A stretch of 64,000 nt of DNA from positions 124,001 to 188,000 of the forward strand of contig CAZSXW010000002.1 in NCBI GenBank assembly GCA_964610385.1. Reading direction: 5' to 3'. Positions 35,368 through 44,594 of this stretch are shown here, piece by piece. A program made the translations under genes and the position numbers. The stretch's first letter is position 1; every line of letters begins with the position of its first letter. The notes under the pieces are model-generated. The model had not been told where the DNA came from. It worked only from the letters and a program-made list of their open reading frames with translations, and searched no databases. This DNA comes from CAZBSE01 sp964610385 (GTDB taxonomy: Bacteria > Actinomycetota > Humimicrobiia > Humimicrobiales > Humimicrobiaceae).

Positions 35368-36924
35368 GTGAAAGATAAATCAAGGAAATTTAAACCAGTC
35401 TGCCTGATAATAATGGACGGCTGGGGCTTATCTGAAAAGACGGTGGGTAATGCTGTAAGAATTGGCAAAACTCCCAATATGGACAGCTATTATAATATCT
35501 ATCCTAATACCAGATTAAAACCTTCGGGTGAGGCTGTCGGTCTCCCGGAAGGCCAGATGGGAAATTCTGAAGTAGGTCATCTAAATATTGGAGCGGGCAG
35601 GGTAGTTTACCAGGAATTTACCAGAATAAATAAAGGTATAAAAGACGGATCATTTTTTAAAAATGAAGTATTGAATAAAGCTATTGAAAATGTGAAAAAA
35701 AATAAAAGCAGCCTGCATCTTATAGGTCTGGTATCGGATGGAGGAGTTCACAGCCATATAAAACATCTGGAGGCATTGATCGACCTGGCTGTAAAAAATG
35801 AAGTAGAGGATTTTTACATCCATGCCTTTCTTGATGGGAGAGATGTCCCTCCAAGGAGTGCAGTACCTTTTTTAAACCAGGTAGATGATTATCTTAAAAG
35901 GAAAGGAAGCGGGGAAATCGCCACTGTCAGCGGAAGATACTACAGTATGGACAGGGATAATAGATGGGAAAGGACTAAAAAAAGTTATGATGCACTGGTG
36001 TACAGGAAGGGAGAGAGATTTAAAAATGCAGAAGAGGTTGTAGAGGCATCCTATAGTAATGATGTGGATGATGAGTTTGTGATACCTGCATTGGTTAAAT
36101 GCAGCAGTGAAGAAAAGGCAAAAGTTAAATCTGGGGATTCTGTGATATTCTTTAACTTCAGACCTGACAGGGCAAGACAGCTTACCAGGGCATTTATAAG
36201 TATAAATTTTGACAAATTTAACAGGGGTAAGAATCCTCCGCGGGTCCATTTTGTGTGCATGACCGAATATGATAAGAAATTTAATACTCCGATAGCATTT
36301 TCTCCCCAGAAGATAAAAAATACTCTGGGGGAAGTCCTTTCAAAGAATAATTTAAAACAGTTGAGAACAGCCGAAACTGAGAAGTATGCTCATGTTACGT
36401 TCTTTTTTAATGGAGGTATTGAAAAATCATATAAGGGAGAGGACAGAGTATTGATTCCTTCACCAAAAGTAGCGACCTATGATCTAAAACCAGAAATGAG
36501 TGCCTTAGAAGTGACCGATACTATTATAGAGAGAATAAGGTTAAAGAAATACGATGTTATAATATTGAATTATGCTAATCCAGATATGGTAGGACATACC
36601 GGTCACATTGATGCTGCTGTAAAATCCATTGAAACAGTCGACAGGTGTTTGGGTAGGGTGGTATGTGAATTAAATAAAATCGGAGGATTGGCATTAATAA
36701 CTGCAGATCATGGTAATGCTGAAGAAATGTACGATTCAAATAAAAAGAAGGTCATAACCGCTCATTCCACAAATCCAGTACCTTTTATAATCTGTAATCC
36801 TGAAATCAAATTGAAAAGCGGCAGTAGTGATTTTAAACTAAGCGATATCGCACCTACCATACTGGATATATTAGGCATAAAAAAACCTAAAGAGATGACA
36901 GGGAAGTCTCTTATTTCCAATTGA
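35368..36924 (+). CDS. gpmI: Cofactor-independent phosphoglycerate mutase
   Basis: A 518-residue alkaline-phosphatase-superfamily mutase using two Mn2+. CLIIMDGWGLSE gives the first metal Asp. GQMGNSEVGHLNIGAGR holds the phosphorylated Ser (about residue 66). HAFLDGRDVPPRSA, GRYYSMDRDNRWERT, EKYAHVTFFFNGG, NPDMVGHTG and LITADHGNAEEM are family motifs. The start is GTG 35368, seven bases after tpiA. It completes triose-phosphate to 2-phosphoglycerate in this cluster; enolase and pyruvate kinase are not here. Confidence 0.97.
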   Translation: MKDKSRKFKPVCLIIMDGWGLSEKTVGNAVRIGKTPNMDSYYNIYPNTRLKPSGEAVGLPEGQMGNSEVGHLNIGAGRVVYQEFTRINKGIKDGSFFKNEVLNKAIENVKKNKSSLHLIGLVSDGGVHSHIKHLEALIDLAVKNEVEDFYIHAFLDGRDVPPRSAVPFLNQVDDYLKRKGSGEIATVSGRYYSMDRDNRWERTKKSYDALVYRKGERFKNAEEVVEASYSNDVDDEFVIPALVKCSSEEKAKVKSGDSVIFFNFRPDRARQLTRAFISINFDKFNRGKNPPRVHFVCMTEYDKKFNTPIAFSPQKIKNTLGEVLSKNNLKQLRTAETEKYAHVTFFFNGGIEKSYKGEDRVLIPSPKVATYDLKPEMSALEVTDTIIERIRLKKYDVIILNYANPDMVGHTGHIDAAVKSIETVDRCLGRVVCELNKIGGLALITADHGNAEEMYDSNKKKVITAHSTNPVPFIICNPEIKLKSGSSDFKLSDIAPTILDILGIKKPKEMTGKSLISN

Positions 36925-36992
36925 GTAATTGTCAAGGATAGTAGCTTGGAAATATGGTTTAAATAAAAATTTATTTTAATATATGTGTTTTT

Positions 36993-37001
36993 TGGTAAAA
37001 T
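36993..37001 (+). promoter_or_regulatory. Extended -10 promoter before secG
   Basis: TGG followed by TAAAAT (36996-37001), about 50 bases before the secG start, in the same TGG-TAWAAT form as before hisZ and before the gene at 43947. Confidence 0.4.
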
Positions 37002-37050
37002 ATATGCTAAAAATTAATTGGAAATTTTATTATTTAAAGGAAGTATAGGT

Positions 37051-37284
37051 ATGGGTTCAGTTTTATTAAATATAATATATGCCGTACATATGGCTGCAAG
37101 CCTGGGATTGGTATTATTGATACTTCTGCATGCCGGAAGAGGCGGCGGAGTTTCCGGTCTATTTGCAGGAGTGGTAGATACCTTTGATGGTGCAGGAATT
37201 GTAGAGAAAAATCTTGATAGGATGACAATCATACTGAGCGTGATTTTTACTGCCACAACTATAACCCTGTTCATTCTTTTATAA
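37051..37284 (+). CDS. secG: Preprotein translocase subunit SecG
   Basis: A 77-residue membrane protein with two helices (about 6-24 and 53-76) joined by the SecG signature loop GRGGGVSGLFAG. It is an accessory of the SecYE channel. I chose ATG 37051 because AAAGGAAG lies at good spacing; an upstream in-frame TTG at 37018 would add a non-homologous prefix. Its place at the end of the gap-pgk-tpiA cluster matches Actinobacteria and Firmicutes. Confidence 0.93.
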   Translation: MGSVLLNIIYAVHMAASLGLVLLILLHAGRGGGVSGLFAGVVDTFDGAGIVEKNLDRMTIILSVIFTATTITLFILL

Positions 37285-37325
37285 TTGGTATCAACTTTGC
37301 GATTCTATTCCATTATAAATCTGAA

Positions 37326-39026
37326 ATGAGTAAATCAAGGACCAACATAAAAGTATCTGTTTTATGCATTATTGCAATTTTAAGCTTTTTATTAGTCTCG
37401 TGCGAATATGAAGAATTGGATCTTTTTGGATCGCTGGATGATCAAGAAGAAATCGAGAGCGAAGAAAATGTTGTTGAAGAAGATTACATAGGGAGCGAAG
37501 AGTTCTTTCTTGAACTGAAAGAAAAGCAGGAAAATAAGAACTATTTAAGTGATATAAACATAAGGAAAGCTATATTCTATGCTATAGACAGAGAAGAAAT
37601 AGTCCAGGAATTATTTGGTGAATATAACCACGTATTAAACAGCTTATTTGTGGAAAGTTCTTATTATTATAATCCTTCATGGTCGGAATACGAGTATGAT
37701 ATAAGCAAAGCAAAAGATTTTTTAAAAAATGCAGGGTACGGAATTAATAATCCTTTGTATATAACAATAGGTTCCAGAAACAATAACAGTAAATACCAGA
37801 TGATAGAAGAAATGATCAAAGAGGATCTGGATAAGATAGGAATAAAGATCTGGACTTTCAATAAACCTCCGGAAGAGTGGTATCCTGATTATGTGGTAAA
37901 GGGTAATTATGAATTAGGATTATGGTCAATAGAAAACTACTATGGAAATGACCTGTACTCCATGTTTAATTCAAATAAACTACCCAGTTATGAAACAGAA
38001 GAGAATAAGAATTGTTTGAATTTTTATTGGTACAGCAATTCCAGTATAGACATGATTTTGGACAGATTAATAGAAGAGAAGGATGAGGATAAAAAGAAAG
38101 AATTACTTAAACAATTCCAGGATGTCCTGGCAGATGATGCGATAGTACTACCTCTATACAGCAGATTGTTTTCGATTGCATATAATAAACAAAAAATAAA
38201 ACAAATAAATGTAGATATAATAGATAATAAGGTCTTTTATAATATTGAGAACTGGAAGTTGGCCGAGGATGAAAATGAGATAATAATCGGCTGCGAAGGA
38301 AAGGATTGCGAGCCTTTTGATTTGTTTGGATCAAATTTCATTAAGAGCCTTTTGATGGCGGATCTGTGGAAGATAGATGAGAAGGGTGAATATGTGCCGG
38401 TCTTAGTGGAAGAAAGCAGCACAGGTTCTTTTGATGGAGTAGGTGCATCGGTAAGAGTCCTGCTTAAAGATAATATATTCTGGGAGAACGGTGATGCTAT
38501 AACTTCAGAAGATATAGAATATACTTACGACACAATATTAAAAGACGAAGGTATAACAAGTATTGATGAAGATTATGCCAGAATAGAAGATATAGAAGTT
38601 ATAAGCGAGAAGGAGTTTAATATTGTTTTTAATGAGTATTTTAAAGGTTGGGAAAAACTTTTTAGTATCGTTCTGCCGGTAGGTTCGCTGGAAGACGTGG
38701 ATATATATAATTTCAATATTGAAGATGTCATGGCGAGCGGGTGTTATAAGATATCGGAATACTCATGTGGAGAATATTTGTTAATGGAGAAGAATGAATT
38801 TTATTATGGGGAGCCACCCGCAGTAGAAAAAATCATGTTTTTATACGATACCGATATAAACAATCTCATTGGAATGCTGAGAGAAGGAGAGATTGATTTA
38901 CTGAATGTACCATTTGATCTGGAATTAATAACAAATCTGGAAGAGAATGAAGATATCGGATTATTGATAAAACCCGGTGATCTGATGGAACATCTGGCGA
39001 TAAGCCTGAAGCCGGTAGAAGTTTAG
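37326..39026 (+). CDS. Lipoprotein resembling a circularly permuted oligopeptide-binding (SBP_bac_5) protein
   Basis: A 566-residue secreted lipoprotein: basic N-terminus, hydrophobic helix and lipobox LLVSC (Cys about residue 26), then an acidic linker. The first half (about 70-300) is what normally forms the C-terminal portion of DppA/OppA-like proteins: SDINIRKAIFYAIDREEIV, the YDISKAKDFLKNAGYG step, and the DAIVLPLYSR stretch. The second half (about 318-566) is the normal N-terminal portion: DLFGSNFIKSLLMADLWKID, EYVPVLVEESS, LKDNIFWENGDAITSEDI, ASGCYKISEY and LREGEIDLL, ending at MEHLAISLKP, exactly where the usual protein would enter the first half. One uninterrupted frame. A fusion of half-genes after deletion in a tandem repeat is the alternative. 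No ABC permease genes adjoin it. Confidence 0.75.
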   Translation: MSKSRTNIKVSVLCIIAILSFLLVSCEYEELDLFGSLDDQEEIESEENVVEEDYIGSEEFFLELKEKQENKNYLSDINIRKAIFYAIDREEIVQELFGEYNHVLNSLFVESSYYYNPSWSEYEYDISKAKDFLKNAGYGINNPLYITIGSRNNNSKYQMIEEMIKEDLDKIGIKIWTFNKPPEEWYPDYVVKGNYELGLWSIENYYGNDLYSMFNSNKLPSYETEENKNCLNFYWYSNSSIDMILDRLIEEKDEDKKKELLKQFQDVLADDAIVLPLYSRLFSIAYNKQKIKQINVDIIDNKVFYNIENWKLAEDENEIIIGCEGKDCEPFDLFGSNFIKSLLMADLWKIDEKGEYVPVLVEESSTGSFDGVGASVRVLLKDNIFWENGDAITSEDIEYTYDTILKDEGITSIDEDYARIEDIEVISEKEFNIVFNEYFKGWEKLFSIVLPVGSLEDVDIYNFNIEDVMASGCYKISEYSCGEYLLMEKNEFYYGEPPAVEKIMFLYDTDINNLIGMLREGEIDLLNVPFDLELITNLEENEDIGLLIKPGDLMEHLAISLKPVEV

Positions 39027-39067
39027 AATACCCTGGATCTAAACCTGACATTTGATGATTTAAATGT

Positions 39068-39096
39068 TTGACATTAGTAATTAATATTTCTAGAAT
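39068..39096 (+). promoter_or_regulatory. Promoter of tRNA-Leu(GAG)
   Basis: A consensus TTGACA (39068-39073), a 17-base spacer and TAGAAT (39091-39096), ending about 60 bases before the tRNA. Confidence 0.7.
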
Positions 39097-39155
39097 AAAA
39101 AGCTGGTTAATTAGGCTTTCAAACCGAAATTAGGTTTCGAACAAGATAAAAGAGT

Positions 39156-39244
39156 GTCGGAATGGCGGAACTGGTAGACGCGCAAGGTTGAGGGCCTTGT
39201 GAACATTTATGTTCATGGGGGTTCAAGTCCCCCTTCCGACACCA
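39156..39244 (+). tRNA. tRNA-Leu (anticodon GAG)
   Basis: Acceptor GTCGGAA pairs with TTCCGAC. The anticodon stem CAAGG/CCTTG encloses TTGAGGG (anticodon GAG, reading CUC/CUU). A long variable arm (TGAAC...GTTCA) and T-arm GGTTCAAGTCC follow. Discriminator A is at 39241 and CCA is encoded at 39242-39244. Confidence 0.96.
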
Positions 39245-39313
39245 TTATATTGAAGAAAAAGATAGAGATTTTATAGAGATTATTTTTACTTAAAAAGAAT
39301 CCTTTGAAATCAC

Positions 39314-39724
39314 CTAGAGTCTTATCGCTTTTTTGCTTGCTTCTTCGGACTCTTCATATTTACCCTGTTTATTTAAAATTATACTGAGGATCTTCCAGGC
39401 GTCTTTGTTTTTTTCATCCAGTATCAGCAGTTTTCTGATAACTTTTTCGGATTGAAGTAATTTTTTTTGTTTGTAAAGTGCAGCACCGAGGCACAGACAT
39501 GCATCGGTATATTTATCATCAAGTTCAAGTGCTTCCACGAAGGCTGACTCAGCTTCGTCGTATTTGCCTTTTTTAAAAAGGATAAAGCCGTAATAATACC
39601 AAGCTTCTTTAAATCTTCTGTTCTTTTTCAGAGCATCATTGCAGATTTTGAAAACTTTGTCATATTGACATTGCTTTATAAGTAAATCAACAAAATATAT
39701 CCATAGATCTTTATCTTCATCCAT
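39314..39724 (-). CDS. Tetratricopeptide repeat protein
   Basis: A 136-residue all-helical protein built of about four TPR units: residues 5-36, 39-72 (AWYYYGFILFKKGKYDEAES), 73-106 (ACLCLGAALYKQKKLLQSEK) and 107-136 (AWKILSIILNKQGKYEESEE). No signal peptide or enzymatic domain is seen, so it is probably a cytoplasmic protein-protein adaptor. It is transcribed leftward on its own. A 21-base palindrome lies 34 bases upstream of its start. The target is unknown. Confidence 0.8.
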   Translation of the reverse strand: MDEDKDLWIYFVDLLIKQCQYDKVFKICNDALKKNRRFKEAWYYYGFILFKKGKYDEAESAFVEALELDDKYTDACLCLGAALYKQKKLLQSEKVIRKLLILDEKNKDAWKILSIILNKQGKYEESEEASKKAIRL

Positions 39725-39757
39725 GGGTTTTAGTCCTTTGAACAGAAAACAACCAAA

Positions 39758-39778
39758 GATGATTAAATATTAATCATC
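39758..39778. promoter_or_regulatory. Perfect 9-3-9 palindrome between divergent genes
   Basis: GATGATTAA, then ATA, then TTAATCATC: a perfect inverted repeat in the 233-base divergent gap between the TPR gene and the radical SAM gene. Size and symmetry suit a dimeric repressor operator near the TPR promoter; the short loop makes a terminator less likely. Confidence 0.4.
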
Positions 39779-39957
39779 AATTGTTATAAAATTTTTTAAT
39801 AATTCTTTATTAGTATTATAGTATGGTTTTTTATATAGTAAACTTTTTTTTATATCATGGACTGTCTTGCAAAAACCGCTTTGGAAAATTATTTGAAAAA
39901 TGGTTTATTATAAGTACTATTAAATAAGACTGTATATCTATTTATAAAGGAAATAAA

Positions 39958-40962
39958 ATGAAAGAGGCGTATTTATATAAGAAGACCGATAATAGGCGGG
40001 TACAGTGTAATCTGTGCAGCCATAGGTGCATTATAGATGAACAGGGGATCGGTAAGTGTTGTGTCAGGAAAAATATTGGTGGTACTCTTTATTCTCTGGT
40101 CTATGGAAAAATAGTCGCTGAAAATTCTGATCCTATAGAGAAAAAGCCGCTTTTTCATTTTCTTCCGGGTTCATATTCTATGTCAATTGCAACAGTGGGT
40201 TGCAATTTTAAATGTTTTTTCTGCCAGAACTTTAGCATTTCTCAGGCTCCATGCGATCATAATATAATAGAGGGAAAGGATATAACGCCTGAAGATATAG
40301 TCAGTCTAGCTGTAGCAAATGGTGATAAGAGCATTTCCTATACTTATACTGAGCCTACTATTTTTTTTGAATATGCCTATGACGCCGCAAAGCTGGCAGG
40401 TGCAAAAGGATTAAAAAATGTATTTGTGACAAACGGTTTCATGTCCAGGAAGTGCCTGCTGATGATAGAGCCATACCTGGATGCGGCAAATGTAGATCTA
40501 AAGAGTTATTCAGACGTGACATATAAAAATAAGATAGGGGGGAGACTTAAGCCAGTTTTAAATAATATTATTTTTATAAAGGAGCTTGGCATCTGGATAG
40601 AAGTGACCACTCTTATCATACCGGGAATCAATGACTCAGAGAATGAGTTAAAGCAAATAGCAGGGTTTTTGGCTAGCGTCGATAAAGGCATACCATGGCA
40701 CGTAAGTGCTTATTATCCTCAATACAAATCAAAGATACCGCCTACGGGTATCGGACAGATAGAAATGGCTATTGAAATAGGCAGGGGTAAAGGACTGAAA
40801 TATGTTTACGGTGGTAATGTTCCGGGAAGTGGTTATGAAAATACGTACTGTCCCAGATGTGGTGATTTATTGATAGAAAGAACAGGATTTTCAATTTCAG
40901 GCAGCAAGATGAAAAAGGGGCACTGCGCAAAATGCGGCCAGAAGATAGAGGGCATATTTTAA
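39958..40962 (+). CDS. AmmeMemoRadiSam-system-type radical SAM enzyme (AmrS-like)
   Basis: A 334-residue radical SAM protein of the PflA-like AmrS group. An N-terminal four-cysteine segment (CNLCSHRCIIDEQGIGKC, about residues 18-35) precedes the SAM cluster motif CNFKCFFC (Cys about 82, 86, 89). YTYTEPTIFFEYAYD, the SAM-binding strand and DLKSYSDVTYK match this family. The C-terminus adds a zinc-ribbon-like pair CPRC ... CAKC (about 303-330). Family members often occur with MEMO1 and AMMECR1 homologues; neither is in the window, so the substrate is unknown. ATG 39958 follows AAAGGAAAT. A hairpin terminator follows. Confidence 0.88.
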   Translation: MKEAYLYKKTDNRRVQCNLCSHRCIIDEQGIGKCCVRKNIGGTLYSLVYGKIVAENSDPIEKKPLFHFLPGSYSMSIATVGCNFKCFFCQNFSISQAPCDHNIIEGKDITPEDIVSLAVANGDKSISYTYTEPTIFFEYAYDAAKLAGAKGLKNVFVTNGFMSRKCLLMIEPYLDAANVDLKSYSDVTYKNKIGGRLKPVLNNIIFIKELGIWIEVTTLIIPGINDSENELKQIAGFLASVDKGIPWHVSAYYPQYKSKIPPTGIGQIEMAIEIGRGKGLKYVYGGNVPGSGYENTYCPRCGDLLIERTGFSISGSKMKKGHCAKCGQKIEGIF

Positions 40963-40990
40963 AAAGATTGATCCTTGAATTCAATCTTTT
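40962..40990 (+). terminator. Hairpin terminator after the radical SAM gene
   Basis: AAAAGATTGA pairs with TCAATCTTTT (10 bp, 9-base loop), beginning at the stop codon. The T run is inside the 3' arm, as in compact intrinsic terminators. Confidence 0.6.
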
Positions 40991-41023
40991 AATGTTCAGC
41001 GCAGATGTTGGGGATTATAAATC

Positions 41024-41052
41024 TTAACTTTTAAAAAGAATTATTCTATAAT
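41024..41052 (+). promoter_or_regulatory. Promoter of tRNA-Cys
   Basis: TTAACT (41024-41029), 17-base spacer, consensus TATAAT (41047-41052), 19 bases before the tRNA. Confidence 0.6.
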
Positions 41053-41071
41053 ATCATCTTGTTATTTATAG

Positions 41072-41145
<74 letters not shown>

Positions 41146-41231
41146 AAATCAAGCATTATGTTATTTTGATACACAGGTAAAAAGTTGGATAAAATAACAG
41201 AAAAAATTTTATCATGGGGAGAAAATCGATT

Positions 41232-42005
41232 ATGGCAGATGACCTGACTGCAATTGAAACATTTGATCTTACAAAAAAATTTGGAAACCTGACTGCTGTA
41301 GATAATCTGAATCTGAAGGTAAGAAGGGGAGAAATTTTTGGTTTTTTAGGTCCGAACGGTGCGGGGAAGACGACTACGATAAAATTGATGACCGGACTGC
41401 TTAAACCTACTTCGGGAACAGTGACTATTATGAATAAGGATATACAGGAAAATCCTATAGGGGCAAAGGAGGATATCGGACTGATACCGGAAGAACCTCA
41501 GATATATGATAAGCTTACCGGAAAGGAATTCCTTAGATTTATGGGAAATTTATTTGCCATGGACAGGGAAAAGATTGAGAAGAAGACTGAAGAACTTTTA
41601 AAGCTTTTCGATCTAGCTGACAGGGGTGAAGAGCTTATTCAGGGTTACTCACACGGTATGAAGCAAAAAGTAGCCATTGCCGGAGCTCTGATACATTCAC
41701 CCAAAGTTCTTTTTTTTGATGAACCTACTGTAGGTCTGGATCCTAAAAGCGCCAGAATAATAAAAGATATCTTAAAGATAAGGGCAAAATCAGGAGATTG
41801 TATTTTTATGTCAACTCATATACTGGAAATTGCTGAAAGGATATGCGATCGTGTGGGTATCATTCAGGACGGAAAGCTTTTAGCGATAGGAAATATGGAA
41901 GAATTAAGAAAGATTTCCAAGGAAGACAAGGGAGATCTAGAAGAGATTTTTCTGCAGCTGACAGGTGGAGACGAAGACATAGATATTATAAAATCCTTAA
42001 GTTGA
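41232..42005 (+). CDS. ABC transporter ATP-binding protein (ABC-2 type exporter)
   Basis: A 257-residue ATPase. Walker A is GPNGAGKTTTIKLM (about 42-55), the Q-loop region DIGLIPEEPQIYDKLTG, the signature YSHGMKQKVAIAGAL, and Walker B KVLFFDEPTVGLDP. The signature reads SHGMKQ rather than LSGGQ, a common variant in ABC-2 exporters of the CcmA/DrrA type. I prefer ATG 41232 because GGGGAG lies nine bases upstream; ATG 41214 has none. It powers the membrane protein encoded ten bases downstream. Substrate not evident. Confidence 0.9.
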   Translation: MADDLTAIETFDLTKKFGNLTAVDNLNLKVRRGEIFGFLGPNGAGKTTTIKLMTGLLKPTSGTVTIMNKDIQENPIGAKEDIGLIPEEPQIYDKLTGKEFLRFMGNLFAMDREKIEKKTEELLKLFDLADRGEELIQGYSHGMKQKVAIAGALIHSPKVLFFDEPTVGLDPKSARIIKDILKIRAKSGDCIFMSTHILEIAERICDRVGIIQDGKLLAIGNMEELRKISKEDKGDLEEIFLQLTGGDEDIDIIKSLS

Positions 42006-42015
42006 TTTTTAATTT

Positions 42016-43728
42016 ATGCTTAAACTGCTTTTAAAGAACAGGCTTAATATTATACTGCTTGGTTACACCAGAGATGAGCCCAAGAGGAGAATCGGCAGAA
42101 TAATAGGTACACTGGTAGGTGTGGCAATTTTTTCTTTGGTCTTGTTCTATTCTACGAAGCTTATTTCGTTTATGTTCGAAAGATTAGGTGAGGGACTGAC
42201 CGGTGTAATACTTGATATAGCTCTGGATTATGCCTTTGCCATGATGTTTATTTTTATAATATTTACCGGAATAGCCTCAAGCCTTTATATTTTATATTCT
42301 TCCAAGGACCTTCAACTATTGTTGAGCCTGCCTATCAGTTTCAGGACGGTATTCGTTTATAAGTATATAGAGGCGCTTATCGCTAATTCTTATCTATTCT
42401 TTATAGTGATATTGCCTATCCTGATATCCTATGGAATAACATCGCAGATGCCGCTTGTTTACTATCCCGTGATGCTGATTGTTTTTATTTCTGTACTGTC
42501 AATCCCTACCAGCCTGGGAGTACTGCTTGGTATGATAGCAGTAAGGTTCATAAATCCAAAAAGGGCCAGAGAGATAATCGCTATTATGGGAGGCCTTTTT
42601 GGCTTTGCTATCTGGCTTTCTTCGCAGCTTCTATCAAGATATATTGGCAATGTGGTTCCTGAGTTTGAATCTATGAATATTGAAAGCATAAAGCAGTATA
42701 TAATAGCAATATTTGACCGGCCTTTTTTAAAAATTTTACCATCGACCTGGGGATCAAACGCATTATTTTATATTCATAATGGGGAATATGGCAGTTTTGC
42801 CCTTAATTTCATACTTGCTGCAGCTGTTGCGGGAGCCCTGGCTTTTATCTGTATCGCACTGTCTCAAAAAATATATTACACAGGCTGGTCAAGCGCTTCA
42901 CAGGCAGTAACAGGCAGGAGGTCCAGAAGAGCAAGGATGGAAGGCGGCAAAGAGATCAGAAAAAAAAGATTTGGAATCTTGTCACTTTCAGGAATAAATC
43001 ACCTGATAGTAAAAGATTTTAAAGTACTTTTTAGAGATATGAGGAGACTTCTACAGGTCTTTATGCCTATGGTGATGATACTATTCATATTTTTTTGGAC
43101 TATTTCGAGAAGTATTGATGAGCGCGGCGGGATCAATTTTTTTATTTCACAGAAAAACCTTTTTATTATATTCGTGCCGCTGTTGGCTTCAGGTCTGATT
43201 AATATAAATATTTCCGGGAATAATATTGGTGGAGAGGGATTAAAGTTCTGGATACTTAAAATTTCACCTGTACACTCCAAAAGAATATTAAGGACAAAAA
43301 TCATTTTTAGCTCTGTATTAACTGCAATGCTGGGTTCGGTTTTAGTAATTGTATTTTATTTTGTATACAGGCCTGAAATAGTATATTTATTACTTGGGCT
43401 ATTGCTCCTAGTGCTGTTCTGTTGGGGTGATTCGGTAATAGGTACTTCTGTAGGCGTTTTTTTCCCTGTTTTTAAACCTTCGTCGTCCAATAAAAACAAT
43501 ATTTCGTTTTTGGGAGGAATATTAAATTTAATATTTTTTGTATTATATTTGTTGATTTTTGGCGGGATTGTAATAGGATTGATGTTTCTGGGATTTTATT
43601 TTTCATGGTCTAATTTGATTGTGTTTCCTGCGATACTCATAATAGAAATTTTAATAGACCTGGTTTTGTATAACGTGCTTATAAATATAAGTACCTATAA
43701 ACTGAATTCAATTGAATGGAAATTTTAA
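42016..43728 (+). CDS. ABC exporter membrane subunit
   Basis: A 570-residue polytopic protein with about twelve hydrophobic segments in two blocks (about residues 28-290 and 335-560), split by a basic cytoplasmic stretch near 295-325 (GRRSRRARMEGGKEIRKKR). It resembles the large putative ABC exporter permeases of the PF16949 type. It partners the ATPase just upstream. No substrate-binding protein or extra permease is linked, consistent with export. What it exports cannot be told. Confidence 0.78.
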   Translation: MLKLLLKNRLNIILLGYTRDEPKRRIGRIIGTLVGVAIFSLVLFYSTKLISFMFERLGEGLTGVILDIALDYAFAMMFIFIIFTGIASSLYILYSSKDLQLLLSLPISFRTVFVYKYIEALIANSYLFFIVILPILISYGITSQMPLVYYPVMLIVFISVLSIPTSLGVLLGMIAVRFINPKRAREIIAIMGGLFGFAIWLSSQLLSRYIGNVVPEFESMNIESIKQYIIAIFDRPFLKILPSTWGSNALFYIHNGEYGSFALNFILAAAVAGALAFICIALSQKIYYTGWSSASQAVTGRRSRRARMEGGKEIRKKRFGILSLSGINHLIVKDFKVLFRDMRRLLQVFMPMVMILFIFFWTISRSIDERGGINFFISQKNLFIIFVPLLASGLININISGNNIGGEGLKFWILKISPVHSKRILRTKIIFSSVLTAMLGSVLVIVFYFVYRPEIVYLLLGLLLLVLFCWGDSVIGTSVGVFFPVFKPSSSNKNNISFLGGILNLIFFVLYLLIFGGIVIGLMFLGFYFSWSNLIVFPAILIIEILIDLVLYNVLINISTYKLNSIEWKF

Positions 43729-43872
43729 TATTGGTATTTTTGCCACAAATATTAAATCTTCAAGCGATTTAACTGGATTTTACATACGTATCTAAGCCAG
43801 TTTAAAGTATGAATAATTAATACTGACATATATTTAATATTATAATTATATTAGTCTAAAAAAATAAATTTA

Positions 43873-43881
43873 TGGTATAAT
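43873..43881 (+). promoter_or_regulatory. Extended -10 promoter before the gene at 43947
   Basis: TGG followed by consensus TATAAT (43876-43881), in a very AT-rich 218-base gap, 66 bases before the start codon. Confidence 0.5.
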
Positions 43882-43946
43882 ATATTAATATATTAATAAA
43901 AATATAGAAGAATTAATAATAATTGATAATCTATGGTGAGTGGAAT

Positions 43947-44591
43947 ATGAGTATAAAAAGGATAAAAGGTCTGGGAATATTCAAAGATTTCGGGTATAGG
44001 GTTATAAGACTCAAATATTTTATCTTGATAGTATCCGCTATGCTGCTTGAGATAATAGTGCTGTTGATTTATATAATCAACAATGAAAAAATTGTCTATT
44101 TCAACCTGTTTACAGGAGGAGTATTATTTGGTGCAACAAGTATCATAGTGGTCGTGATGGCGTTAGGATGTATAGCACTTATACTGACAGACAGATCGAG
44201 AAATAAAAAGAGTATAAGACAGTTTAACGATTTTAGAAGCATCTACTATAAACTTTCCAACAAGTATCATGGAGATATACAGAGCATGATAAAAAAGTTT
44301 GATGAAGAGAAGTATGATTTTGAAAAAAAGGTAGATTATGCTGTAGATATAGCTGAGAGATACAATAATTATTTAAAGAAATTTTCGGAAATAAAAGTGC
44401 CAGGTTTTTTAAGAGATACATTTAATTATGAAAAAGAACATCTTACCAAGGAAAAATTATTTTTCACCAAATTTGCGCTATTATCTGAACCCTCAGAGCT
44501 TGAAGAAATCAGTAGTGAATCCAATATGGCATATGAGAAATTTAAAAGAGAACTAAATAAAATCGAAAAAAATCTGAAATTAATAGTCTAA
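43947..44591 (+). CDS. Two-helix membrane protein with cytoplasmic coiled-coil tail, unknown function
   Basis: A 214-residue protein I do not recognise. Two hydrophobic helices (about 24-45 and 54-80) are followed by a charged, helix-rich cytoplasmic part (about 85-214) rich in Lys and Glu. ATG 43947 is preceded by GGTGAGTGG; an upstream in-frame TTG at 43923 is less likely. It ends three bases before the PAS-GGDEF-HD-GYP gene, so the two are co-transcribed. It may anchor or sense for that cyclic-di-GMP regulator, which has no membrane segment of its own; this is an inference from spacing only. Confidence 0.7.
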   Translation: MSIKRIKGLGIFKDFGYRVIRLKYFILIVSAMLLEIIVLLIYIINNEKIVYFNLFTGGVLFGATSIIVVVMALGCIALILTDRSRNKKSIRQFNDFRSIYYKLSNKYHGDIQSMIKKFDEEKYDFEKKVDYAVDIAERYNNYLKKFSEIKVPGFLRDTFNYEKEHLTKEKLFFTKFALLSEPSELEEISSESNMAYEKFKRELNKIEKNLKLIV

Positions 44592-44594
44592 GTA

